Part shown: positions 20,728-29,981 of the stretch, piece by piece | How positions within the stretch are numbered: the stretch's first letter is position 1 | How the letters are laid out: the number at the start of each line of letters is the position of its first letter | Translations under genes and position numbers: made by a program | The notes under the pieces: model-generated | The model's database searches: none | Seen by the model: the letters and a program-made list of their open reading frames with translations, nothing else | What the model was told of the DNA's origin: nothing | From: Kalmusia sp. IMI 367209 | Lineage: Eukaryota > Ascomycota > Dothideomycetes > Pleosporales > Didymosphaeriaceae | Direction of reading: 5' to 3' | DNA length: 64,000 nt | NCBI GenBank assembly: GCA_027946365.1 | Contig: JAPEUQ010000002.1 | Location: 310,001 to 374,000, forward strand

Positions 20728-23234
20728 ATGTCTACCAATCCGGCTGAGGCTTACGCGCTCAAGATGCAGCGCGAGCGCGAGGCAAATCCTATTACAATCG
20801 ATCACCTGGATCCGGCTGTCATAGAAGGTTTGTGTGAAGTCATCGTATCAGGCTTTCCATATTTAATAGTCCAGTGCTGCCTGATGGCGCTGAAATAGTT
20901 ACCATCGTCCCTTCTGGGGCAAGTGCGTGGTGCAAAACCTTTCGCATCGACACAAGGCTGAAGGACGGGGAATTGAAGCCCTACTTCATCAAAGTTGGTA
21001 TCTGATCGCTGAAGACATGATTGTAAAACGCTGATCCTTTCTTTAGTATGAGACAGGGGAAGTGGGCAAACGTATGATGGAAGGCGCATATTCTTCTGAT
21101 AAAGCGTATTCAGAGTTCGCTTCGGGCCACATACCAGAGCCTATAGGCTTTGGAGAATTCAAAGAGGATCCTGATACCTGGTTCTACGTGAGCGAGTTCC
21201 ACGACATGGTGGACGAACTGCCTGACGTCAAGGACTTCGTAAATATTGTCTCGAAAGTCCATCGCGCAAGCATGGGAAAATCCCCCACTGGCAAGTTCGG
21301 TTTCGCAGTGCCAACACACCTCGCCAATATCCCCAACGATAACTCCTGGCAGGATAGCTGGGAAACCTACTTCACACAATTGATGAAGGCCATGTATGTT
21401 TTCGAGAAACAGACCCAAGGTGAAGACGAAGAACTGGAACGTCTGTTTGATGCACTTTGCAATAAAGTTATACCGAGACTTCTCCGGCCCCTGGAAACAG
21501 GCGGGCGTTCTATTGAGCCCTGCTTGATTCACTCTGATCTCTGGCCTGGTAATGTTATGCCGGATGCGGATACTGGGGAAATCATCATGTTCGATTCTTG
21601 CGCCTTTTGGGGTCACAATGAGGCTGAATTAGGGCCCTGGCGCGCACCGCGCTACAGGCTGGGCAAGCCGTACCTTAAGCAATATCAGAAGGTCATGCGA
21701 ATGTCTGAGCCGCACGCAGACTGGGATGACCGAAACGCCCTTTATGCCTTGTGCGTATCTTCCGTCTCTTGGATCACCATTTAAGGCTGACCGCTGCGCT
21801 TAGACGTTATGACTTTCTTGTCTCTGCACTCTATCCTAACGAGATCAAATTTCGTCAGATGTACGTTGCTCGTATGGAGCTTGTAAAGCAGACATACTAA
21901 CAAACAAAGGGCCAAACGCGAGATGCGAGCATTGGTAGAAAAATTTCCTGACGGGCTGCAAGAGGACACAGAACAGTCAGTGCAAGATCAAGTAGATAAC
22001 ACGGAACGCATCAAGGACCTTCCGCTGGATGCGAAGATTATCGCTGGTGAGGCTGTCTGAGGGGCTCTCGTCAAGGTCATCGTAATGTTGATAGCAATGA
22101 TTAGCGCTCCCCCACGGGGCTGAATTGATAGCTGCACGAGCATACGGAGTAAGCAATTGGAATACGACAGCCTACATCGATTTTCAACTCGATAATGCTG
22201 AAGTCACGCGCTGGTTTTTGAAGGTATCCAGTACAATGCAAGCAGTCCGTTCACATCTAACTTCTCTCAGCTTGCCGCAGGGGACCGTGGGCGCGGGATG
22301 ATGAAGGGAGAGTTCGAGTCTATGACCGAGATATGCAAGATCACGCCTTCCTTAGTACCCCGTCCTATCTGCTGGGGATCGTGCAATGATTCGGATCATC
22401 ACTTTTTCATATGCGAATTTCACGATCTTGACCTCAACCCGGTCTCGGTGGAGGATTTCGCGAAATTGCTCGCAGAACTCCATATGAAGGGCACTTCCTC
22501 CAACAACATGTTCGGATTTCACGTCAATACGTTCAATGGACAGCTTGAACAAGATAATACCTGGACCTCGTCTTGGGAGACATTCTTCTCCAATGGCATC
22601 CGAGACATGCTAGCCCTAGAGGAAGCTGCTCGTGGTCCAAGCGAAGAACTCAAGGTGCTCTCGGCATCATTGTTCCGACAGGTTATACCCAGGCTCCTTC
22701 GTCCTCTCGAAATGGAAGGTAGGTCAGTGAAGCCTAGTCTTCTTCATGGTGACCTTTGGATAGGCAACATTGCCACCAAAAAGGCAACTGGTCAGCCGAT
22801 CATCTTTTGACTCCTCAGCCTACTACGGACATCATGAATGTAAGCCAAGCCGCTATGATGAGCGTGACGTGTTGTTACGACGTTACTAATAGCACAGATG
22901 ATCTGAGTCCAATTAGGACATTGGACAACGACTGGAGCCGATCCTGCTTTGAGGAATACCACAAGCACATGCCGAAGGATGAGCCTGTGGAGGACTGGGA
23001 AGCGCGTAACGCTCTGTACTCATTGTACGTTAGCCTCATTGCATAGTTGCCTATAACTAACACTGAACAGGCGTAACCTCATAATTGACTCTACCCTGTA
23101 CCCTACGGACGAGACACAACGGAATACGTAGGTTTGATTCCACTCAGTGTGGCCTGTCCTCATGTTGACCAATTAGTCTTGTTGCAGGAATGCAGAAACT
23201 AGTCCAGCAGTTTTCGAGCGGAGAAGTTTCGTGA
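20728..23234 (+). CDS. Tandem two-domain fructosamine/ribulosamine-kinase-like protein (frameshift in domain 2)
   Basis: Ten exons fit: 20728-20827, 20875-20993, 21047-21750, 21804-21860, 21910-22046, 22105-22223, 22271-22839, 22898-23024, 23071-23127 and 23177-23234. They encode two homologous kinase domains, about 680 residues if the frame is continuous. Each has a Lys/Gly-type N-lobe start (LPDGAEIVTIVPSG; LPHGAELIAARAYG), the catalytic HxDxxxxN motif (LIHSDLWPGN; LLHGDLWIGN) and a metal-binding Asp (IIMFDSCAFWGHNEAE; IIFD). This is the fructosamine-kinase (PF03881) pattern: phosphorylation of ketoamines on proteins or small amines. Exons 2 and 6 are both 119 nt and exons 4 and 9 both 57 nt, with the same phases. 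No ATG precedes domain 2, and exon 5 runs across the boundary. A T4 run at 22805-22808 shifts the frame by +1 just before FDSSAYYGHHE. The bifunctional reading is inferred. Confidence 0.75.
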
Positions 23235-23607
23235 GCCCCATAATCTCAGGCCACCCCTGAGATGACTGAGATAAGGATTCACCAGAATTGGTTCAGTGCA
23301 TCGGTATGTGGTGGGCGATCGAGCCTCGTACCATGTTGTGCCATGGTCAAAATTCTCAGCCTCGTTCCTTCGAATAAACGATTGGACTCTACATCCCCGC
23401 ACATTAGCCTGAATGTACGTAAGATTAATTGCACCATGTGTTATCGCGTGGACCCTGTCTTGTCATGCGTCCGGTGAATGAGGCTCTGCAATAAATCAGC
23501 AGCATGCGGGAAGCTGTATACACATCCAGCCTGCGTGAAGTCTATATGATGGAGCATAAACTATCAAAGGCTGCGAATAACAAGTGATCGAGACAATTTG
23601 AGTGACA

Positions 23608-25297
23608 ATGACTTCGCTAAGCACAACGGTAAAAATATCGCCTGCAACACAGCGGCTGATGGATTTATGGCGGACCTATACCGTTGGCGGCTCGACGCCA
23701 CTACCAGTTTTCATTTCGGAGACGAATGGTAGCTACTTGTGGGTAAGCATGACCCATTGTAGCTATTGTGTTCAATCATTGAACATCTAATAGGATGTGG
23801 ATGGAAAGAGATACATCGACTTCATTTGCATGGCAGGTGCGGTCAATCAAGGTCATGGTAATCCCAAGATCCTCGAAGCAGTGACACAACAGCTGGTCAA
23901 GGGTAAGAGCGATCGCCAAAAGTGAAGCGGTGGGTTGCACGTCCACTGACTATACTCGCTAGCTGCATTGGTCAATCATTGTACGAACAATGCGATATGG
24001 CCCACATTTGCACAGATGATGTGCCAAAGGTTTGGCTACGACAGAATAGCCTCTGCAGTCTCCGGAACCGATGGTGTCGATGTTGCATGTAAGATAGCGC
24101 AGAAGTGGGCAATTACGAAGAAGGGGGTGCGACCAGAGAAGCTTCTTGTGCTTGGTGTTTCAGATTGTTTCCACGGTTTGTCTAGCGGGGTCTGGGGTTT
24201 GCAGGATTCATCCGACAAACGCGCAGGTGAGCGTCACAGTACGATTCTGCAACGTAACTAATGCAGTGCTTCGAACCTAGAGTACGGTATCAATGATCAA
24301 CACCGCATCAATTACAATCCATCAACAGGTAAAAAATTGACCTACGGAAACCTAGACGATATGCGAAAATGCATTCTCGAGTACCATACATCTATCGCTG
24401 CAGTAGTAATTGAATGTATCCGTAACCATCTTCCGTAAGTTCGTGCTACTCTACAACTACAGTTACAGGACACACAAGTCTGGGTACATCCGCATCTGTG
24501 TTACCTAGCTATCCTGCGGTAAATTACAGCATGATGTGTGTTCAGGTTTTTGTCCTATAGCTGCAGCGATCATCATCACCTATCTGACATTCCGATCTTC
24601 ATCCGTAGTACGTTCGAAGAAGAAATCAATTACGTACAAGGAGTCTATGACTTGTGCAGTAGTCACAACATTCTGTTCATAGCTGATGAAGTTCGCATGG
24701 GCGTTTGTCGCACAGGCAAATTTCTGAGCTCTGACTACCTGGGTGAGCATCGAAAGTCGGCCCTGGTGGTCTTAGGTAAGTCCATTACCGGGGGGAGTGT
24801 ACCCAGCCTCGTACATTCTAGGCACCAAAGATGTCATGAGTGTAGTTGGTCCTCGCGAGATTGTGCAGACTTATGCGTTCTCTCCTATAGCCATTGCTGC
24901 TACGACGGCTGTTCTTCAGATAGCTGACGAGGAGAACTTGGAGGCAAAGGCTGCAAGACTCGGTTCACTCTTCACGGAGAGGGCGCAGGAAGAAGGTTGG
25001 AACAAGCTTCCTTTCGTGAACTACGTCACGGCTAGAGGTGCAGAATTTGGCATTTGGTTCTATTCAGATAGTCTCGACGCTGCACGTGCGGTCGGGCTTC
25101 TGTGCATGCAAAACGGCCTACTTTTGTTTCCGAAGGACTTGCATCTAAGGATGTCTGCACCGCCAATTATGCCTGAAGCTATCTTTCAAAGCGCATTGAA
25201 AATCCTGGGCGATGCACTTGCACAAGTAGCATCGGCTCAAAAGTACAAGACCAGCAAAAGTATGACGAGAATTTACGAGATTCGAAGCGCGCTTTGA
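23608..25297 (+). CDS. Class III PLP-dependent aminotransferase (one +1 frameshift)
   Basis: The ATG at 23608 starts MTSLSTTVKIS. The proposed exons are 23608-23742, 23794-23902, 23963-24226, 24281-24434 and 24609-25297, all in phase. Landmarks are the N-terminal GSYLWDVDGKRYIDFICMAG, the cofactor site SGTDGVDVACKIAQKW, the PLP-Asp motif LFIADEVRMG, and the Schiff-base lysine region VVLGKSITGG then VYPASYILG. The last two are out of frame with each other by one base at a G6 run (24790-24795); five G would restore the usual GGVYP. It resembles the ornithine-aminotransferase-like branch found in fungal accessory clusters. Substrate is unknown. The gene follows the kinase gene on the same strand after 373 bp and converges with the phosphatase gene. 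It is either a young pseudogene or a sequencing indel. Confidence 0.75.
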
Positions 25298-25523
25298 GTG
25301 AACGTTGCCATGTGAGTATTTCAGCTCCCTTGGCTACGGTTTGAAAAGACTATGAGTCCACCCAGGCAACCTTGGGACTTATTCATTCGGTATGCTTATC
25401 CAACAAACGAATCTAAGCTGATCAAATCCTAGCTATCATCGCTTTCTTCGCATTGTGCACGCTTGGAGCGATAAAGGGAGGAACGGTTGTTACTATATAC
25501 TATCAGCTTGCTCAATAACCATC

Positions 25524-26412
25524 TCACTTTCCAACATACTGTATCTTCTTTGTAGTATTCAAGATTTCTTCCCAGTTATTGAATGGAGTGTAGGCGATAT
25601 GCTCCCGCTCGCAGTACGTAATGAGATCTGGTCATAACATCAGCTCCTTACGACAAGCTTTGAGATTCGCTACAAACCCTTCCCACCTTTGGCAAAAAGT
25701 AAATCATAGGCGCGGGCCGCACTTAGGTCCGATACACCATCCCCAGCAAAGAGAATAGTTGGCCGGTCATTTTCAGAAAGGCTCGACCATTTCTTTACAT
25801 ATTGTTGTATAATCACGCCTTTATCTATGCCAAATTCACTCTCGTCGTGCAGTCTGACGCTCCAGTTACGTCGAAAGTCTGCTGTGATATTGTCGTGCGA
25901 ATGTTCCACCTCATTGGAGAACAGCTCCACTTCTGGTATTTCTGCCTCTCTGAGTACTTTTCCCAGTAGGGCAAGTATCAAAGGTCGCAGGCCGCCGGAT
26001 AGTATGACTACTGGTACGTTGGATGCTTTTGCCCAATCATAGAACGTACGGAAACCTGCATCTAGGTGAATGGTCTTGCGTTGGAACTCAATGCAGTCTT
26101 CAAGTGAGTGGTTGAGACTGTGCATCTGGTCTATCAAGGCTTCACTAAAAAGGCGTTGAGTTACTTCGGGCTTGTACTTTCAATTCGCGCCCAGGAGCTT
26201 GTTGGCGTACCCAAACGGTATCTTCCCTTCCAAGATCTTGCGATTAGATTCGTTCAATAGTTTTTCACCATATCCCAGACATTTGACCTAGTATTGTTAA
26301 CTTTATGTGGAGCCTGCCGATCACACGTACATACAAGATGATCATTGCTGTCTATAGTCGTTATGGTCCCATCAAAATCAGTGAAGAAGACGATCTCCGG
26401 AACGTCGGACAT
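25524..26412 (-). CDS. HAD-superfamily phosphatase
   Basis: Four minus-strand exons, 26412-26335, 26287-26211, 26144-25678 and 25627-25524, with introns of 47-66 nt, give an intact 241-residue protein. Motif I is FFTDFDGTIT (residues 9-18, nucleophile Asp in DFDGT), motif II PVVILSGG, and motif IV FAGDGVSDLSAARAYDLLFA. The C-terminus DLITYCEREHIAYTPF is recovered only when the last intron is spliced, and it agrees with the fungal family related to phosphoserine phosphatase and the methylthiopentenyl-phosphate phosphatases. A phosphatase beside a sugar-amine kinase, an aminotransferase and a transporter suggests it acts on a phosphorylated intermediate of that pathway; the substrate is not deducible. 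It shares a 265-bp divergent promoter with the MFS gene. Confidence 0.85.
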
Positions 26413-26677
26413 AGTTGCCACACTGAGATCTACAAAAATCCCAATGATGGCAATAATGAGCGCATCAGGCTGGATAAACGAGTGTTGCTTCCTTCGTTAT
26501 GTATGCGTTCGCTAAAAGGTCGCAAGGTAACACGAACCCTGGACAGGTCCTTGACCGGTTGCCTTGCTTCGATGGCACACGGCAGGCGCGCCGACCCATT
26601 GAGCGAGTGACTTGTAAAAAGCTTCCCTGCCCTGCTTTTACCCTCTTCCATGAGTCACTCTCGCTCGATTGCACATA
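26413..26677. promoter_or_regulatory. Bidirectional promoter between HAD phosphatase and MFS transporter
   Basis: 265 bp separate two divergent start codons (26412 on minus, 26678 on plus). The arrangement fits co-regulation of the two genes. No clear TATA box on either side. Confidence 0.5.
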
Positions 26678-28204
26678 ATGGAGCGCTCTGATGGAATTGA
26701 GGCAGGTCGCCCCGACGCCGAGAAGCCTGTCGTCGACGAGGCTGAGAAGACCTCAGAGCCTCAGCCTTACACGATTTTCACGCCCATCCAGAGATCGCTA
26801 CTTTTGTACGCATGTTCGATCTCAGCGGTGTTCTCAACAGTCTCCTCGTTCATCTACTTTCCTGCGATCACCGCAATCGCACGATCGCTCAATGTCAGTA
26901 TCCAGGCGGTGAATTTCACAGTCACCTCGTACCAGATCGTATCTGGAATAGCACCAACCATTTTTGCGAACTTAGCTGATGAAGCTGGTCGACGACCCAT
27001 GCTTTTGCTTACCCTTACACTTTATGTTGGAGCAAACATCGGCCTGGCCTTAGCGAATAATTACGCTGCAATAGTTATCCTGAGATGTCTGCAAAGCGCA
27101 GGTGCGTCAAGCACATACGCCATCGCTTATAGAATCATTTCCGACATCTCGATTCCTGCGAACAGAGGCTCCTTCGTTAGCGTACTCCTAGGGTTTACGA
27201 ACGCAGCACCGTGCCTTAGCCCCATTATTGTGGGTGTGGTATCCGAGAAATTGTCATGGCGATGGATATTTTGGCTCCTTACAATCACATCTGGATCACA
27301 TTTCTTAGTCTTAGCGCTCTTCTTACCTGAGACAGCTCGACATATGGTCGGCAACGGATCCTTACGCCCTCCCTCTCGGATATATCGCTCAGCGTACAGC
27401 CTAGCCCGACGTAATTCAGTGGCATCTAAGAGTACTGACACTTCAGTCTCTGTCAAGCTGATCAACCCGTTTAAAGGCCTCAAGACCCTTAAGGAAAAGG
27501 CGAACTTCATCATCATTCTAGTTGGCGGTATCACCTACACCGTATTCGGTTGCTTAGCTACATCTTTATCCTCGAAGGCCATTCAGATCTATAGCCTAAA
27601 CTATCTCACAGCTGGTTTAGCTTACCTTCCTTCTGGTTTAGGAGGCATGCTGGCTGCTTTGCTCACCGGCAAACTCCTAGACTACGAATATCGCCTCACC
27701 GCACACAAACTCAATATTTCAGCTGCATCGACAAGTGTGACCGATTTTCCAATTGAAAAGGCTCGTTTAAGATCTATATTCCCAATGATTGCCATTAGCT
27801 CTATCGCCACAATTGGCTACGGATGGATTCTTCGTGCCGAAGCACACCTCGCGATCCTTCTAATGCTGCAATTCTTCTCGGGTGCGGCCCAAGTCTTTGT
27901 GTTCGTTACATGCGGGACTTTACTCACTGATCTGAATCCCAATAAGAGCTCCACTGTTCAAGCTAGCTACAACTTGATCCGTTGTGCGCTCAGCGCAGGC
28001 GGCATTGCATCGGTAGACATCTTGATGCGTGCCATTGGGCCCGGCTGGGCTTTCACCTTTTACGCATTATTCGGGGCTATATGCGTGCCTCTTCTGTATA
28101 TATTGAAGAAGAAGGGAGCCAAATGGCGATCTCGAAGAATCGTTACTGTCCAAGAAGTAGAAAAAGAAAAAGAAAAAGAAAAAGAAAAAGAAAACAAGAA
28201 CTAA
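26678..28204 (+). CDS. MFS multidrug/metabolite transporter (DHA1, Dtr1/Qdr-like)
   Basis: Intronless 508-codon gene; the ATG at 26678 is preferred over the upstream TTG. Twelve hydrophobic segments can be counted. Motif A is NLADEAGRRPML at about residues 99-110, followed by ILRCLQSAGASSTYAIAYR. The loop between helices 2 and 3 and the proton-antiporter-like segment GFTNAAPCLSPIIVGVVSEK match the DHA1 drug:H+ antiporter family of polyamine, dityrosine and multidrug exporters. The C-terminus ends in a Lys/Glu repeat encoded by a pure AAAAAG hexanucleotide tract (about 28157-28196). Because it sits next to the phosphatase and aminotransferase genes, it may move the substrate or product of that cluster. 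Confidence 0.88.
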   Translation: MERSDGIEAGRPDAEKPVVDEAEKTSEPQPYTIFTPIQRSLLLYACSISAVFSTVSSFIYFPAITAIARSLNVSIQAVNFTVTSYQIVSGIAPTIFANLADEAGRRPMLLLTLTLYVGANIGLALANNYAAIVILRCLQSAGASSTYAIAYRIISDISIPANRGSFVSVLLGFTNAAPCLSPIIVGVVSEKLSWRWIFWLLTITSGSHFLVLALFLPETARHMVGNGSLRPPSRIYRSAYSLARRNSVASKSTDTSVSVKLINPFKGLKTLKEKANFIIILVGGITYTVFGCLATSLSSKAIQIYSLNYLTAGLAYLPSGLGGMLAALLTGKLLDYEYRLTAHKLNISAASTSVTDFPIEKARLRSIFPMIAISSIATIGYGWILRAEAHLAILLMLQFFSGAAQVFVFVTCGTLLTDLNPNKSSTVQASYNLIRCALSAGGIASVDILMRAIGPGWAFTFYALFGAICVPLLYILKKKGAKWRSRRIVTVQEVEKEKEKEKEKENKN

Positions 28205-28754
28205 ACTTACAAGCGCGAGATGGATCCGGCTTTAGTATTGCGAAAAGTATTTCGAGTCCTGTCTGGCTGGTGCATGCCATAGACCATGGTGAGATGAACA
28301 ACGGTCGAATCTGTACATACATTATCTCCATCACTCCTGCTCAAATCGATCACTCACCTATCACCCATAAGCCTTCGTCTTTCCAGATCATCCAACAGGA
28401 TGATATCGACCCAAGTTTCATACTTCACTCCATCATAACACACAGTGAAATATATACAAACTCAATTCCAGTCATTAAATACATGCCATTATCCAGAATT
28501 CATGTCAGTCAACCGTAAACGTAAAGGTAAAAACGTTGTACTCTGCCGTCAACATGTCTCGTAACGCACAATCTATGCAAAAGCAACTCGCAAGTGCACC
28601 GCAAGCCGTTCATATCCACATTTGGTTCACACTCATGTCCACTCGCATTGCAAAAAGTGCAGGTGAAGTGGGAGTGTAATGCCGTATGCCGCAAGTGAAC
28701 GTTATAACGCAAAAAAAAAAATCGCAAAAAGCACAATACAATCTCTAGTACAAT

Positions 28755-29981
28755 CTAGCGTGGTGTAATTTGTAATCCGGGGATTCTGCGGGAAGGATGA
28801 CAACATCGTCTGGCGCGATCAAGCTCGAAGTCGAAGGCTGAACTCTTCTTGCCCTTCTTCTTCTTCTTGTTCTTAGGAGATGTCACGGGCGTGGCATCGG
28901 CCGCAGGGGTCTCCTCAGTGATGAGCGTGGCAGGAACAGAGTCGTCCGCAGGCGAATCTTCGGTAGCAGCCGGGGCAGCGTCGTCACTTGGCTTGTCGGC
29001 GGCAGCCTCGTCAGCGGCCAGAGCCTTCTCTTTAGAAGCGCCCTCCTTAGGAGTCTCTTCGGTCGCTGCAGGGACACTCTCGCCGTTCTCCTTGGGAGCT
29101 TCTGGCTCGCTAGCAGCGGGGGCAACGGCATCGCCATTTGCCTTCGGTGTCTCACTGGCGGCCTCAAGAGCAGTTTCTAACTTCGCTTGGAGCTTCTCCT
29201 GTTCCTTCTTTGCGTTTTGAAAGGTTTCCTCTGCCGTGGTAGCTTTCGTCTCTGCCTCCTTCACGCTCGCCAAGGCCTCTCCAGCATGCTTTTCAGCTGC
29301 CTCTGCCTTCTTGCTGGGCTCCTCGACCGAGGCCTTTTCGTCTGCCAATGCTTTCTCTGCGGTCTCCCGAGCTTGGTCAGCCGAAAAGTATTGCTCCTTT
29401 AGTTGAGCGAGGCTCGCCTCTAGATCGGCGACACCCTTCTGCTTCTCTTCCTTCAACTGCTAGTGGGCTTTGGTAAGCTCTTCCACCTCGCTCGCCGCAC
29501 CGGTTTGTGCGCTTTTACAGTCTTCAGCAGCAATTTGAGCGGCTTCTAATTGGCTCTGCAATTCAGTCAGTTTAGAATCGTTCGAGCTTGAAGCTTCGGT
29601 CGCTGCTAAGAGCTTTTGTTCGAGCTCAGCATTCGCCTTCTTCAATGCTTCGGTCTCTTCCCCGGCTGTTGAGCTTGCTTCCTTCGCCTCGGCGGCAGAT
29701 GCGTCCACCTTAGCCTGCAAATCCTTAATTTGGCTCTCAAGCAAAGCAATCTTCTCGTTCTCGCCCTGTTCAAGCGGTCAGTATACGTGAATGCTTAATT
29801 CAGGGAATGCCATATTTCTGCACAACTCATCCCTCTTCCTCCCATCCTCCGCCCTCCTCATATCCTCAATCTGCAATTCCTCCTGCACATCATCTCCTCC
29901 CATAACCCTCCCCGCCAACCCCACAACCTCCTCGTCATATGTGATTTTCATGCGATGCCGTGAGATGCCGTAAAGTAACAT
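28755..29981 (-). pseudogene. Coiled-coil Ala/Glu/Lys-rich protein with internal stop
   Basis: From 29760 down to 28755 the minus strand encodes a continuous heptad-rich coil (SQIKDLQAKVDASAAEAKEA, later ASLAQLKEQYFSADQARETA). An acidic, Ala/Pro-rich region and a KNKKKKKGKK tail follow. One TAG at 29460-29462 lies where Gln would be expected (KAH-stop-QLKEEKQ), consistent with a CAG-to-TAG change. A second in-frame TGA near 29775 separates this from a possible start exon (MKITYDEEVVGLAG, from 29948). Introns that would remove the stops would be only 21 and 27 nt, too short for normal fungal splicing. No specific family is recognised. Confidence 0.5.

Noticed and set aside
24435..24608. An additional micro-exon inside the 174-nt fourth intron of the aminotransferase
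   Set aside because: Direct joining of the flanking exons already gives a continuous, family-like sequence, so no extra exon is needed.
28849..29402. Plus-strand Ala/Ser- and Leu/Cys-rich frames opposite the coiled-coil gene
   Set aside because: They are antisense readings of the GCC/GAG/CTC-rich coiled coil.
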